Source of the DNA: Reyranella sp.
Lineage (GTDB): Bacteria; Pseudomonadota; Alphaproteobacteria; Reyranellales; Reyranellaceae
NCBI GenBank assembly: GCA_030679805.1
Contig: JAUXST010000076.1
Coordinates: forward strand, 1-14,685
Direction of reading: 5' to 3'
DNA: 14,685 nucleotides
In this document: positions 1 through 6,006 of the stretch, one piece after another
Numbering within the stretch: position 1 is the first letter of the stretch
Layout: each line of letters begins with the position of its first letter
Notes under the pieces: generated by a model
What the model saw: the letters and a program-made list of their open reading frames with translations, nothing else
Database searches by the model: none
What the model was told of the DNA's origin: nothing
Program-made: the position numbers and the translations under genes

Positions 1-343
1 AGGCCACGAGGGCGACCGCCGAAGGTAGCGTGAACCCCATCCAGGCCGCGAAGGCGCCGGCGTACCCCGCCCGCGACAGGCCGATGGCGATGCCGACCTG
101 GCTGGACGCCGGACCCGGCAGAAATTGGCAGAGGGCGACGATGTCGGCGTAGGTGCGATCGTCGATCCATCGGCGCTTGGCGACGAACTCCTCGCGGAAG
201 TAGCCGAGATGGGCGACGGGGCCGCCAAACGAGGTGAGGCCCAGCCGAAAGAAGATTGCCAGAACCTCGGTCCAGGTCCCGGGCATGCCGCCCGTGGACG
301 CAGCCTGTGTCGGTTTGCCAGCATCTCCGGCCATCTCGGTCAT
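1..343 (-). CDS. chrA: Chromate transporter ChrA, N-terminal part (runs off window)
   Basis: About 114 N-terminal residues of an inner-membrane chromate/sulfate antiporter of the CHR family are present. After a short hydrophilic leader the protein shows the CHR signature 'RLGLTSFGGPVAHLGYFREE' and then 'CQFLPGPASSQVGIAIG', both typical of the first ChrA half-repeat. The family exports chromate from the cytoplasm. The start at 343 is chosen because its ATG overlaps the stop of the PadR gene as ATGA, which implies translational coupling; an in-frame ATG three codons later (334) is an alternative. The rest lies beyond position 1, so it cannot be said whether the gene is the long two-domain or a short one-domain form. 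Control by the adjacent PadR protein is inferred from gene order. Confidence 0.93.
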   Translation of the reverse strand, partial: MTEMAGDAGKPTQAASTGGMPGTWTEVLAIFFRLGLTSFGGPVAHLGYFREEFVAKRRWIDDRTYADIVALCQFLPGPASSQVGIAIGLSRAGYAGAFAAWMGFTLPSAVALVA

Positions 344-654
344 CGGCACTTGTCCAATTCGTTGAAGAGTTCACGCACCTTTCCCGTCGCCACCGTGAGT
401 GCTGCGCGCCCCTGCCGCGTCGCTCGGTAGTGCCGGCGGGCACGTCGCCCCGCGCCCTCGGTCCGGGATTTCAGGTACCCCTTGTATTCGAGGGCATGCA
501 GCATCGGATAAAGCGTCCCCGGGCCGATGCTGTAGCCATGCTCACGCAGTTCCTCGAGCATCCAGTTGCCGAAGAACTCGCCCTCCACCGCATGGTGCAG
601 AATATGCAGGCGGATCAGACCGGCGAGGAAGTCCTGATGCTTGGTCGCTTTCAC
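340..654 (-). CDS. PadR-family transcriptional regulator
   Basis: A 104-residue winged-helix regulator. The conserved PadR core is clear: 'LIRLHILHHAVEGEFFGNWMLEELREHGY' followed by 'GPGTLYPMLHALEYKGYL', the recognition helix and wing. A basic stretch (RRARRHYRAT) and a C-terminal helix for dimerisation come next. The length is that of a minimal PadR without an extended C-terminal domain. The start is a GTG at 654; no ATG gives the full N-terminal helix. The gene precedes and overlaps chrA by 4 nt, a pairing seen in other proteobacteria, so it probably represses its own operon and senses chromate or a related stress. The ligand is not readable from the sequence. Confidence 0.93.
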   Translation of the reverse strand: MKATKHQDFLAGLIRLHILHHAVEGEFFGNWMLEELREHGYSIGPGTLYPMLHALEYKGYLKSRTEGAGRRARRHYRATRQGRAALTVATGKVRELFNELDKCR

Positions 655-661
655 GAAATCC

Positions 662-679
662 AGTATATCGGTTTCCGAT
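662..679 (-). promoter_or_regulatory. Candidate padR-chrA promoter overlapping an inverted repeat
   Basis: On the minus strand TATACT (667-662) resembles a sigma70 -10 box and ends only 7 nt before the GTG start of padR. The inverted repeat ATCGG-N3-CCGAT (667-671 and 675-679) touches its upstream edge. A PadR repressor bound there would block the promoter. If TATACT is the -10 box, the transcript would be nearly leaderless. No convincing -35 box was seen, so the promoter itself is uncertain. Confidence 0.35.
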
Positions 680-780
680 TACGGGTTTCGATAATATTCG
701 GCGTCAAGGAATCTTGCGCCGAGCGCAGGCGAAGGGGCCGTTCCTCGGGATGAGGTCTGTCGGATATGGAAATCCGATGG

Positions 781-1623
781 TCACCCCTTCGCGGCGAGAC
801 TCTTGAACAGCGCGTCGCTGCGATCGTCGGCGGGGAAGAAGCATTCGATGCGCACTTCCTGCAGCGTGATGTCCTGCGGCGTGCCCAACGTGGCGATGGT
901 GGTGAAGACCGACAGCGCCTTGCCGCCCACGAGATAGTCGATCGTCAGCATCGGCGCGGGCCGGTCCTCGAAGCGCAGCTTGCGGAACGAGGCCGGCACG
1001 TCGGGATAGGCCATGATCTCCTCGATGAAGGCGAGCGCCTTGGGCTCGCCGCCGGCCGCCAGGATCTCGGCATAGGTGGTCGAGACGAGGTAGCGTGCGA
1101 CCTCCTCCCAATTGGAGATCTTCGAGCGTAGCGCCCTGGGATCGAGGATCCAGCGCAGCAGGTTCGGCCCCTTGCCTTGAGGTGGCGGAGTTGGGGGGCC
1201 CTCGAACAGGAACACGGTGAAGGCGGTCGCCGCCTCGTTGGCCTGCAGCAGGTTCCACAGCCGGTCGATCACGACGGCAGGGTAGGGCTCCTGCTGCTTC
1301 AGCATGTGGTCGATCGCCCGGCGCACCGGCGCGAGTTCCGGCGCGGCGAGGTTGCTTTCGCGATAGACCGGCGCGAAGCCCGCGGCCAGCAACATGGCGT
1401 TGCGCTGGCGCAGCGGCACGTCGAGCGCGGTCGAGAGCTGGACCACCATCTCGCGGCTGGGCTTGGCGCGGCCCGACTCGAGGAAGCTGACGTGCCGCTG
1501 CGACACGCCGGATTGCAGGGCCAGCGAAAGCTGGCTAGCGCCCCGTCGGCGGCGCCAGGTACGCAGCATCGGACCGAACAGGTCGGGCAGGGCGGCAGGC
1601 GAATCGGAAGGATTGCTCATCAT
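781..1623 (-). CDS. XRE-family regulator with MmyB-like ligand-binding domain
   Basis: A 280-residue protein. Residues about 15-75 form a helix-turn-helix of the XRE type: 'LRTWRRRRGASQLSLALQSG' followed by 'VSQRHVSFLESGRAKPSREM'. The rest ('HMLKQQEPYPAVVIDRLWNL' with 'ILDPRALRSKISNWEEVARY' further on) matches the MmyB-like/MLTR ligand-binding domain that follows this HTH in many actinobacterial and proteobacterial regulators; known members bind small hydrophobic ligands. Two ATGs lie in tandem at 1623 and 1620; the first is used, and the Shine-Dalgarno is poor. The gene is divergent from a small membrane protein and a palindrome lies between them, so autoregulation and control of that neighbour are likely. 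The natural ligand is unknown. Confidence 0.92.
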   Translation of the reverse strand: MMSNPSDSPAALPDLFGPMLRTWRRRRGASQLSLALQSGVSQRHVSFLESGRAKPSREMVVQLSTALDVPLRQRNAMLLAAGFAPVYRESNLAAPELAPVRRAIDHMLKQQEPYPAVVIDRLWNLLQANEAATAFTVFLFEGPPTPPPQGKGPNLLRWILDPRALRSKISNWEEVARYLVSTTYAEILAAGGEPKALAFIEEIMAYPDVPASFRKLRFEDRPAPMLTIDYLVGGKALSVFTTIATLGTPQDITLQEVRIECFFPADDRSDALFKSLAAKG

Positions 1624-1658
1624 GGGCCGGAGCCTAACACCGGCTCGCGGGCCTGCCG

Positions 1659-1675
1659 ATTACCTCCGGCGTAAT
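1659..1675. promoter_or_regulatory. Palindromic operator candidate ATTAC-N7-GTAAT
   Basis: A perfect 5-bp inverted repeat with a 7-nt spacer lies in the 111-bp gap between the XRE/MmyB-like regulator gene and the divergent membrane-protein gene. It is 36 bp from the regulator start and 60 bp from the membrane-protein start, and is the most AT-rich part of the gap. Position and symmetry fit an operator for the dimeric regulator. Binding is inferred. Confidence 0.5.
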
Positions 1676-1734
1676 TGAGGGACGGGCGGGTGCATGCGAC
1701 TTCCAGGGCGTCCGCAACGCACAAGGAGGACGTC

Positions 1735-2154
1735 ATGACCGTTTCATCCGATCGCCTGCTCCGCCGCACGCTCTGGGGCAACGCCGCCTTCTCCGTGATC
1801 TCCGGCGCCGGGCTGGCGATCTTCGCCGGACCGTTCGCCAGGGCGGCCGCGTCGGCGCCCGTCTCGGTGCTGGGGCTCGACCTCGCCATCCTGTTCGAGC
1901 TGCTGGGCCTGGGCGTCGTGGCCTTCGGCGCCCTCTGCGCCTGGGTCGCCTCGCGCGAGACGTTGCCGCAGGGCCTCGCCCGCCTGATCTTCGCCGCCGA
2001 CATGGCCTGGGTGGCGGGCAGTGCGATGGTCCTGGCGCTCCCGGCCTCGTGGACCACGGCCGGCATCGCGGGCATCGCCATCGTCGCACTGATCGTGGCC
2101 GACTTCGTCATCCTGGAGTATCTCGGCTTGCGCCGGATCGGCACCGTCAACTAG
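1735..2154 (+). CDS. Small four-helix integral membrane protein, function unknown
   Basis: A 139-residue hydrophobic protein. Four likely transmembrane segments cover residues about 13-32, 42-66, 80-100 and 105-127, and the C-terminus is basic (LRRIGTVN). The start at 1735 is set by a strong Shine-Dalgarno AAGGAGGA (1723-1730) four nt upstream; the frame is open 60 nt further upstream but has no good ribosome site. I recognise no catalytic motif and no named family. It is divergent from the XRE/MmyB-like regulator and five nt before the likely ribosome site of the thioesterase gene, so it is probably the regulator's target and shares a transcript with the thioesterase. Confidence 0.85.
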   Translation: MTVSSDRLLRRTLWGNAAFSVISGAGLAIFAGPFARAAASAPVSVLGLDLAILFELLGLGVVAFGALCAWVASRETLPQGLARLIFAADMAWVAGSAMVLALPASWTTAGIAGIAIVALIVADFVILEYLGLRRIGTVN

Positions 2155-2165
2155 GGGAAATGCAA

Positions 2166-2561
2166 ATGGACAAGCTTCAGCTCCTGAACGACGTCAAGCT
2201 GCCCTTCGCCGAGGTTCTGGGGCTGAAGTTCACGGCCGCAAGCGAGATGCGGGTGACGGCCGAGATGGTCGTCCGGCCCGAGCTCTGCACGCGGCCCGAC
2301 ATCCTGCACGGTGGCGCGGTCATGGCCTTCGCCGACACGCTGGGGGCGGCCGCCACCGTGCTCAACCTGCCCGAGGGCAAGGGCACGACCACGATCGAGA
2401 GCAAGACCAATTTCGTCGGGCCCGCGCCCGTCGGCACCACCGTGATCGGCGAGACCACGCCGATCCACCGCGGCCGCCGCACCATGGTGTGGACGACGCG
2501 CATCACGACGGCCGAAGGCAAGCTGGTGGCCGTCGTCACCCAGACCCAGATGGTGCTTTAG
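2166..2561 (+). CDS. PaaI-type hotdog-fold thioesterase
   Basis: A 131-residue single hotdog domain of the PaaI/YdiI type, which hydrolyses acyl-CoA thioesters in the cytoplasm. The diagnostic segment 'DILHGGAVMAFADTLGAAAT' (residues 45-64) carries H48-G49-G50 and the acidic residue D57 that fits the catalytic position in this family. The strand 'TTTIESKTNFVGPAPVGTTV' gives the usual central sheet. Length is normal. Two ATGs lie in frame, 2160 and 2166. AGGGGA (2153-2158) is 7 nt from the second but only 1 nt from the first, so 2166 is chosen. The substrate is unknown; aromatic or medium-chain acyl-CoA is the family norm. It follows the small membrane protein with an 11-nt gap. Confidence 0.9.
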   Translation: MDKLQLLNDVKLPFAEVLGLKFTAASEMRVTAEMVVRPELCTRPDILHGGAVMAFADTLGAAATVLNLPEGKGTTTIESKTNFVGPAPVGTTVIGETTPIHRGRRTMVWTTRITTAEGKLVAVVTQTQMVL

Positions 2562-2579
2562 CCGCCATAGCGGCGGCGC

Positions 2580-2601
2580 ATCGATCCCATAGGGACTCGA
2601 T
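2580..2601 (+). terminator. Stem-loop after the thioesterase gene, possible terminator
   Basis: ATCGATCCC (2580-2588) pairs with GGGA-C-TCGAT (2592-2601) around an ATA loop, giving nine pairs and one bulged C, followed by the short AT run ATTTC. A smaller hairpin GCCGC-CATA-GCGGC (2561-2574) sits directly on the thioesterase stop codon. The U-tract is weak, so termination is uncertain; the stem also touches the promoter-like element of the next gene. Confidence 0.45.
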
Positions 2602-2632
2602 ATTTCAGGCGTGATCGGACTCCCGGCATGGT
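2599..2632 (+). promoter_or_regulatory. Shared promoter-like element, copy D (before the bufferin gene)
   Basis: GATATTTCAG (2599-2608), then 18 nt, then CATGGT (2627-2632). It matches the three GGCATTTCAG-N18 copies elsewhere in the window at 8 of 10 positions of the first box, with identical spacing. The hexamer ends 41 nt before the start codon of the DUF2282 gene, the same distance as copy C. Confidence 0.55.
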
Positions 2633-2672
2633 GCGGCCACCCGAAAGGGACACCATACCGAAGGAGTTCACC

Positions 2673-2927
2673 ATGAAGACTACGCTCACCATCGCCGCCG
2701 CGCTCAGCACCGCGCTGCTGCTCGGCGCCGCCGCCCAGGTCCAGGCCCAGGGCAACATCGAGAAGTGCTACGGCGTGTCGAAGGCCGGCAAGAACGACTG
2801 CCAGACCGCGACGTCGTCGTGCGCCGGCACGGCCAAGAAGGATGCCGAGGCAAGCGCCTGGCTCAGCGTGCCCAAGGGCACCTGCGAGAAGATCGTCGGC
2901 GGCAAGCTCACCTCGACCAAGGGCTGA
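2673..2927 (+). CDS. DUF2282 secreted Cys peptide (bufferin/BufA1-type metallophore precursor)
   Basis: An 84-residue precursor with a Sec signal peptide (residues 1-25, cleavage likely after VQA). The mature part has the DUF2282 pattern: 'EKCYGVSKAGKNDC', then 'SSCAG', then 'SVPKGTCEKIVGG', with Cys at 32, 43, 50 and 71. DUF2282 peptides are now called BufA1-type bufferins: in Caulobacter they are periplasmic copper-buffering peptides whose Cys residues are modified by a DUF692 enzyme (MNIO) with a DUF2063 partner. The Shine-Dalgarno AAGGAG (2661-2666) fixes the start. The usual modifying genes are absent and the next gene is DoxX, so either the maturase is elsewhere or the peptide is unmodified. 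Family is sure; modification and metal binding here are inferred. Confidence 0.88.
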   Translation: MKTTLTIAAALSTALLLGAAAQVQAQGNIEKCYGVSKAGKNDCQTATSSCAGTAKKDAEASAWLSVPKGTCEKIVGGKLTSTKG

Positions 2928-2958
2928 TCGCTCCAACTGTCGCAAGCCATCGGACGCC

Positions 2959-3028
2959 GCGCCCCGGCACCCAAGCCGGCGCACCCCGCCCCCAAGTCAA
3001 ACGTCGGCTCGCCCGGAGGATTCCGGGC
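2959..3028 (+). other. Two stem-loops in the bufferin-doxX gap
   Basis: The 143-bp gap holds CCGGC-ACCCAA-GCCGG (2964-2979, flanked by GCG/CGC that extend it) and a perfect GCCCGG-AGGATT-CCGGGC (3011-3028). Neither is followed by a T-run, so they are not classical terminators. In an operon this could stabilise the upstream message or lower the output of downstream genes, giving much peptide and little membrane protein. That role is inferred. Confidence 0.5.
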
Positions 3029-3070
3029 GATGCCGGGGCCGGCGGCCGACCCATCCTCGAGGAAATCGCC

Positions 3071-3544
3071 ATGACCACCGCCACCTATGCGCCCGAGTCG
3101 CACGAGTCCCGATTTGTTGCCCGCCTCGCCGCCTGCCGCGGCACGGCCCGCCGCTTTCCGCTCGCGCTGCTGGAACTCGGCATGCGCGTGGCCGTCGGCG
3201 CCACCTTCTTCAAGTCCGGCATGAACAAGTTCCAGAGCTTTGACACGGCCATCGAGTTGTTCCGCGAGGAATACCGCTTGCCGCTGCTGCCGCCGGAGAT
3301 CGCGGCCTACATGGGCACGGCGATGGAACTCTCGGCGCCGGTGCTACTCGTGTTTGGCCTCTGTGCCCGCCTCGGTGCCGCAGCGCTGCTCGTCATGACG
3401 CTCACCATCCAGTTCCTGGTCTATCCCGGCAACTGGCCCGAGCACCTGATGTGGGCCTCGATTCTCGCCTATGTCCTGACGCGCGGACCCGGCACACTGT
3501 CGGTTGATCGCATCATCGCGTTCAACCTGTTTGGACGCAGCTAA
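3071..3544 (+). CDS. DoxX-family membrane protein
   Basis: A 157-residue inner-membrane protein. After a 30-residue N-terminal tail it shows the DoxX opening 'LLELGMRVAVGATFFKSGMNKF' (helix 1), then 'AYMGTAMELSAPVLLVFGLC' (helix 2), 'LGAAALLVMTLTIQFLVYPG' (helix 3), the short motif 'NWPEHLMWASILAYVL' (helix 4) and 'GPGTLSVDRII', all standard for the family. DoxX proteins are linked to thiol and quinone redox chemistry, and a DoxX gene commonly ends the DUF2282-DUF692-DUF2063 operon. The start at 3071 has GAGGAA six nt upstream; the longer open frame upstream has no ribosome site and overlaps the bufferin gene. The flavoprotein start follows 17 nt after the stop, so the two are co-transcribed. 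Confidence 0.93.
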   Translation: MTTATYAPESHESRFVARLAACRGTARRFPLALLELGMRVAVGATFFKSGMNKFQSFDTAIELFREEYRLPLLPPEIAAYMGTAMELSAPVLLVFGLCARLGAAALLVMTLTIQFLVYPGNWPEHLMWASILAYVLTRGPGTLSVDRIIAFNLFGRS

Positions 3545-3561
3545 AGCAAGGGAACTCCGCC

Positions 3562-4812
3562 ATGGCCCGGCCGCGCATCGTCATCGTCGGCGCGGGCTTC
3601 GGCGGCCTGAGCGCCGCACACGCGCTCGCCGGCGCGGATGCCGACGTCACCGTCATCGACCGCCGCAACTACCATCTCTTCCAGCCGCTGCTCTACCAGG
3701 TGGCGACCGCCGGCCTCTCGCCGGCGCAGATCGCCTCGCCGATCCGCGCCATCCTGCGCCACGACGCCAACGTGCGCGTGGTGCTGGGCAAGGTGGCGGG
3801 CGTCGACAAGGAGCGCCGCGTGGTCCGGCTCGACGAGCACGAAATCCCCTACGATCAGCTCGTGCTGGCGACCGGCTCGCGGCATGCCTATTTCGGTCAC
3901 GACGAGTGGGAGAGCGTAGCGTCCGGTCTCAAGAAGATCGACGACGCCACCAACATCCGCCGTCGCATCCTCACCGCCTTCGAGCATGCCGAGTCCACGG
4001 ACTCGCACGAAGCGCGGCGTCGCTTCCTCACCTTCGTGGTGATCGGTGCGGGGCCGACCGGCGTGGAAATGGCGGGCGCCATCGCCGAACTGGCGCACGT
4101 GGCCCTGCGGCACGATTTCCGCACCATCGATCCGCGTGAGGCGCGCGTCATCCTGGTCGAGGCGGGCTCGAGTGTATTGGCGGCCTTCCCGTCGGTGCTG
4201 GGTGCGGCGGCACGTTCGGCACTGGAGCGGCTGCATGTCGAGGTCCGACTCGGTGTGCCGGTCACAAGCTGCGACGAAAGCGGCGTCACGATCGGCGGGG
4301 AGCATCTGCCCACCGCGACCATCATCTGGGCTGCCGGCGTCGCCGCCTCGGCGGCCGGGCATTGGCTGGGGGTCGAGAGGGACCGCATCGGCCGCGTCCC
4401 CGTCGGTCCGGATCTCACCGTGCCGGGTCACCCCGAGATTTTCGTCATCGGCGACACGGCAAGCGCCGCCGGCCAGGACGGCAAGCCACTGCCGGGTCTG
4501 GCGCCGGTCGCCAAGCAACAGGGCGCCTATGTCGCGCGCGTGCTACGCGCGCGGCTCACTGGCAAGTCGCCGCCGCCGCCGTTCCGCTATCGCGACTATG
4601 GAACTATGGCGACCATCGGCCGGCGGTCCGCCGTCGCGGATTTTGGCTCGCTGCGGCTTGACGGCACGCTGGCCTGGCTGATGTGGGGGCTGGTCCATAT
4701 CTCGTTCCTGATCGGCTTCAGGAACCGGGCCGTCGTGATGCTGGAGTGGATGTGGTCCTACGTGACCTTCCGGTCTGGCGCGCGGCTCATCACCGGATCG
4801 GAGCCGAACTAA
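3562..4812 (+). CDS. NAD(P)/FAD-dependent oxidoreductase, type-II NADH dehydrogenase-like
   Basis: A 416-residue flavoprotein of the NDH-2 family, which passes electrons from NADH to membrane quinone without pumping protons. It has the FAD-binding GAGFGG (10-15), the typical 'DRRNYHLFQPLLYQVATAGL' (33-52), LATGS (102-106), the NADH-binding GAGPTG (162-167), the second FAD site 'IFVIGDTASA' and the quinone-side 'APVAKQQGAYVA'. The C-terminus 'LMWGLVHISFLIGFRNRAVV' is the membrane-anchoring helix. Length is normal. AGGGAA (3547-3552) supports the ATG at 3562. It is the third gene after the bufferin and DoxX genes. Its stop codon overlaps the convergent selenoprotein gene's stop by four nt, with no terminator between them. 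Pairing with DoxX suggests quinone-linked redox work at the membrane; an NADPH preference cannot be excluded. Confidence 0.93.
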   Translation: MARPRIVIVGAGFGGLSAAHALAGADADVTVIDRRNYHLFQPLLYQVATAGLSPAQIASPIRAILRHDANVRVVLGKVAGVDKERRVVRLDEHEIPYDQLVLATGSRHAYFGHDEWESVASGLKKIDDATNIRRRILTAFEHAESTDSHEARRRFLTFVVIGAGPTGVEMAGAIAELAHVALRHDFRTIDPREARVILVEAGSSVLAAFPSVLGAAARSALERLHVEVRLGVPVTSCDESGVTIGGEHLPTATIIWAAGVAASAAGHWLGVERDRIGRVPVGPDLTVPGHPEIFVIGDTASAAGQDGKPLPGLAPVAKQQGAYVARVLRARLTGKSPPPPFRYRDYGTMATIGRRSAVADFGSLRLDGTLAWLMWGLVHISFLIGFRNRAVVMLEWMWSYVTFRSGARLITGSEPN

Positions 4813-5981
4813 ACCTTCGTCAGCCTGTACCGCTCCGTCGCCGGGATCAGGGTGAGGTTGCCGAGGATCCTGTGCTGCGGGTCACTGCTTGCCGCGAGCC
4901 TGGGCTGCACGGTCAGCAGTGTCTGGCCGAACAGCGTCTCGTCCCACAGCCATGCTTTGCGCATCTTGGGCGTTCCGGGGTCGGGAAAAGCCGACGCGGC
5001 CTCCAGATAGAAGGCGCGGAGATCGTCGACGGCTTCCTTGAGTGCCTGTGCGGGTGGCAGCTCGACCTCGAGCGCCTGGGTGAGCAAGCGGCCCGCCTCC
5101 GGCATGTCGAGGCCCGAGACGCCCACCGTCGTGCGGCCGGTCGCGGCGACGGCGCGATCATGCCAGGTCACCAGCCGGGCGATCTCGGCCGCCAGCGTAT
5201 CGATGGCGGTGGGCGCCAGGTTGATGGGGCAGGCCCAGCCGGTGAAATCGGCCTCACCGGCCACGTCCTCGGGATAGTCGGCGATCAGCGGCCCGTCGGT
5301 CCGCTCCAGCAATTCAGCGGTCGCGCGCAACACACGACGCTGGAAGTCTGCGTCGTCGGGAATGCCCAGCGGACGGCCGAGTTCGAAGGTCACCCAGAGC
5401 GCGCGCGGCGGGCGGATGGCCTCGGTATGCTCGCGCACGAGGCTGATGCCGGCAGTCGGGATGCCCTGGCGTTCGAGGAAGTGGCCCAGCGCGCCCACGG
5501 CGCGCGTGCAGGCGGGTCAAACCGGAACGAGGAGGGCCGCGTCGACGCCGTCCTGCTTCAGGAGGCCGGCGAGATGCTGGGCATGCGGCTCGGCCGCTTC
5601 GGGCGGAAAGGCGCCCATGAATGAGTAATGGACCGCCGCCATCGAGCCCACGATGCCCTCGGCCACCAGTTCGCGCAGCCGGTCGATGGGGAAGACGACA
5701 TTGTGGTCCTGTTGGAAGCCGGTGCGGTCGAAATTCACCGAGATGTGGCTCATGACGAGGTCGCTGGCCGGCGTCTCGGCCGGGATCACGCGATAGCTGC
5801 CGTCGCCCGGCCGGAACGGCCGGTCGCCGCGCTTGTGAAGTCCGGCCGTCGAAATCAGCACGATTCTCCGCTCCGGGAGCTGCTTGCCGGCAAGGGCCGG
5901 CGTGTCCTCGTAGGTCGGGCACTCGATGCGCCGGAGGTGGTTGGCTTCGCCTTCGGGCATGTCGCTCAGACGCTTGACCAT
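4809..5981 (-). CDS. GrdB-family selenoprotein with in-frame UGA (Sec155)
   Basis: A 390-residue protein read through a single in-frame UGA at 5519-5517. Residues 1-154 and 156-390 are in the same frame and belong to one family, selenoprotein B of glycine/sarcosine/betaine/D-proline reductase. Before the UGA is 'NVVFPIDRLRELVAEGIVGS' and 'DGVDAALLVPV'; after it 'PACTRAVGALGHFLERQGIP'. Clostridial GrdB has U-G-T-C-T-R at this place; here it is U155-P-A-C158-T-R. A hairpin lies just downstream of the UGA. The start ATG at 5981 has AGAGGA upstream, 25 nt after the patatin stop. GrdB cleaves C-N bonds of glycine or betaine; proteobacterial members lack GrdA/GrdC partners and their substrate is unknown. 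A pseudogene or a Cys codon misread as TGA are the alternatives. SelA, SelB and SelD must be encoded elsewhere. Confidence 0.88.
5484..5519 (-). promoter_or_regulatory. Bacterial SECIS-like hairpin next to the UGA codon
   Basis: On the minus strand UGA (5519-5517) is followed by 11 nt and then a perfect 7-bp stem GCGCGCC (5505-5499) / GGCGCGC (5495-5489) closed by the loop GUG (5498-5496). The loop begins 18 nt after the UGA. Below it C-G pairs at 5506/5487, 5508/5485 and 5509/5484 extend the helix past a bulged U. Bacterial SECIS elements sit in the coding region just after the UGA, with a small apical loop that has G in its first positions and binds SelB; this fits. Whether SelB binds is inferred. 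Confidence 0.75.
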
Positions 5982-6006
5982 GGTTTCATCTTCCTCTGGC
6001 TCCGGT

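Noticed and set aside
465..498. GGGATTTCAG inside the padR gene, similar to the shared promoter-like element
   Set aside because: The hexamer 18 nt downstream (GGCATG) lacks the A2/T6 pattern, and no gene start follows on that strand.
2765..3070. N-terminal extension of the DoxX protein by about 100 residues
   Set aside because: The extension is Arg/Pro-rich, overlaps the bufferin gene in another frame and has no ribosome site; GAGGAA before 3071 marks the real start.
4809..5498. Separate 229-residue gene starting at a GTG-like codon after the UGA
   Set aside because: It is in the same frame as the upstream ORF, has no ribosome site, and its first residues continue the GrdB alignment without a gap. 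A read-through selenoprotein explains both parts.
4683..5624. 313-residue open frame on the plus strand
   Set aside because: It is antisense to the selenoprotein gene and overlaps the end of the NDH-2-like gene; no recognisable domain.
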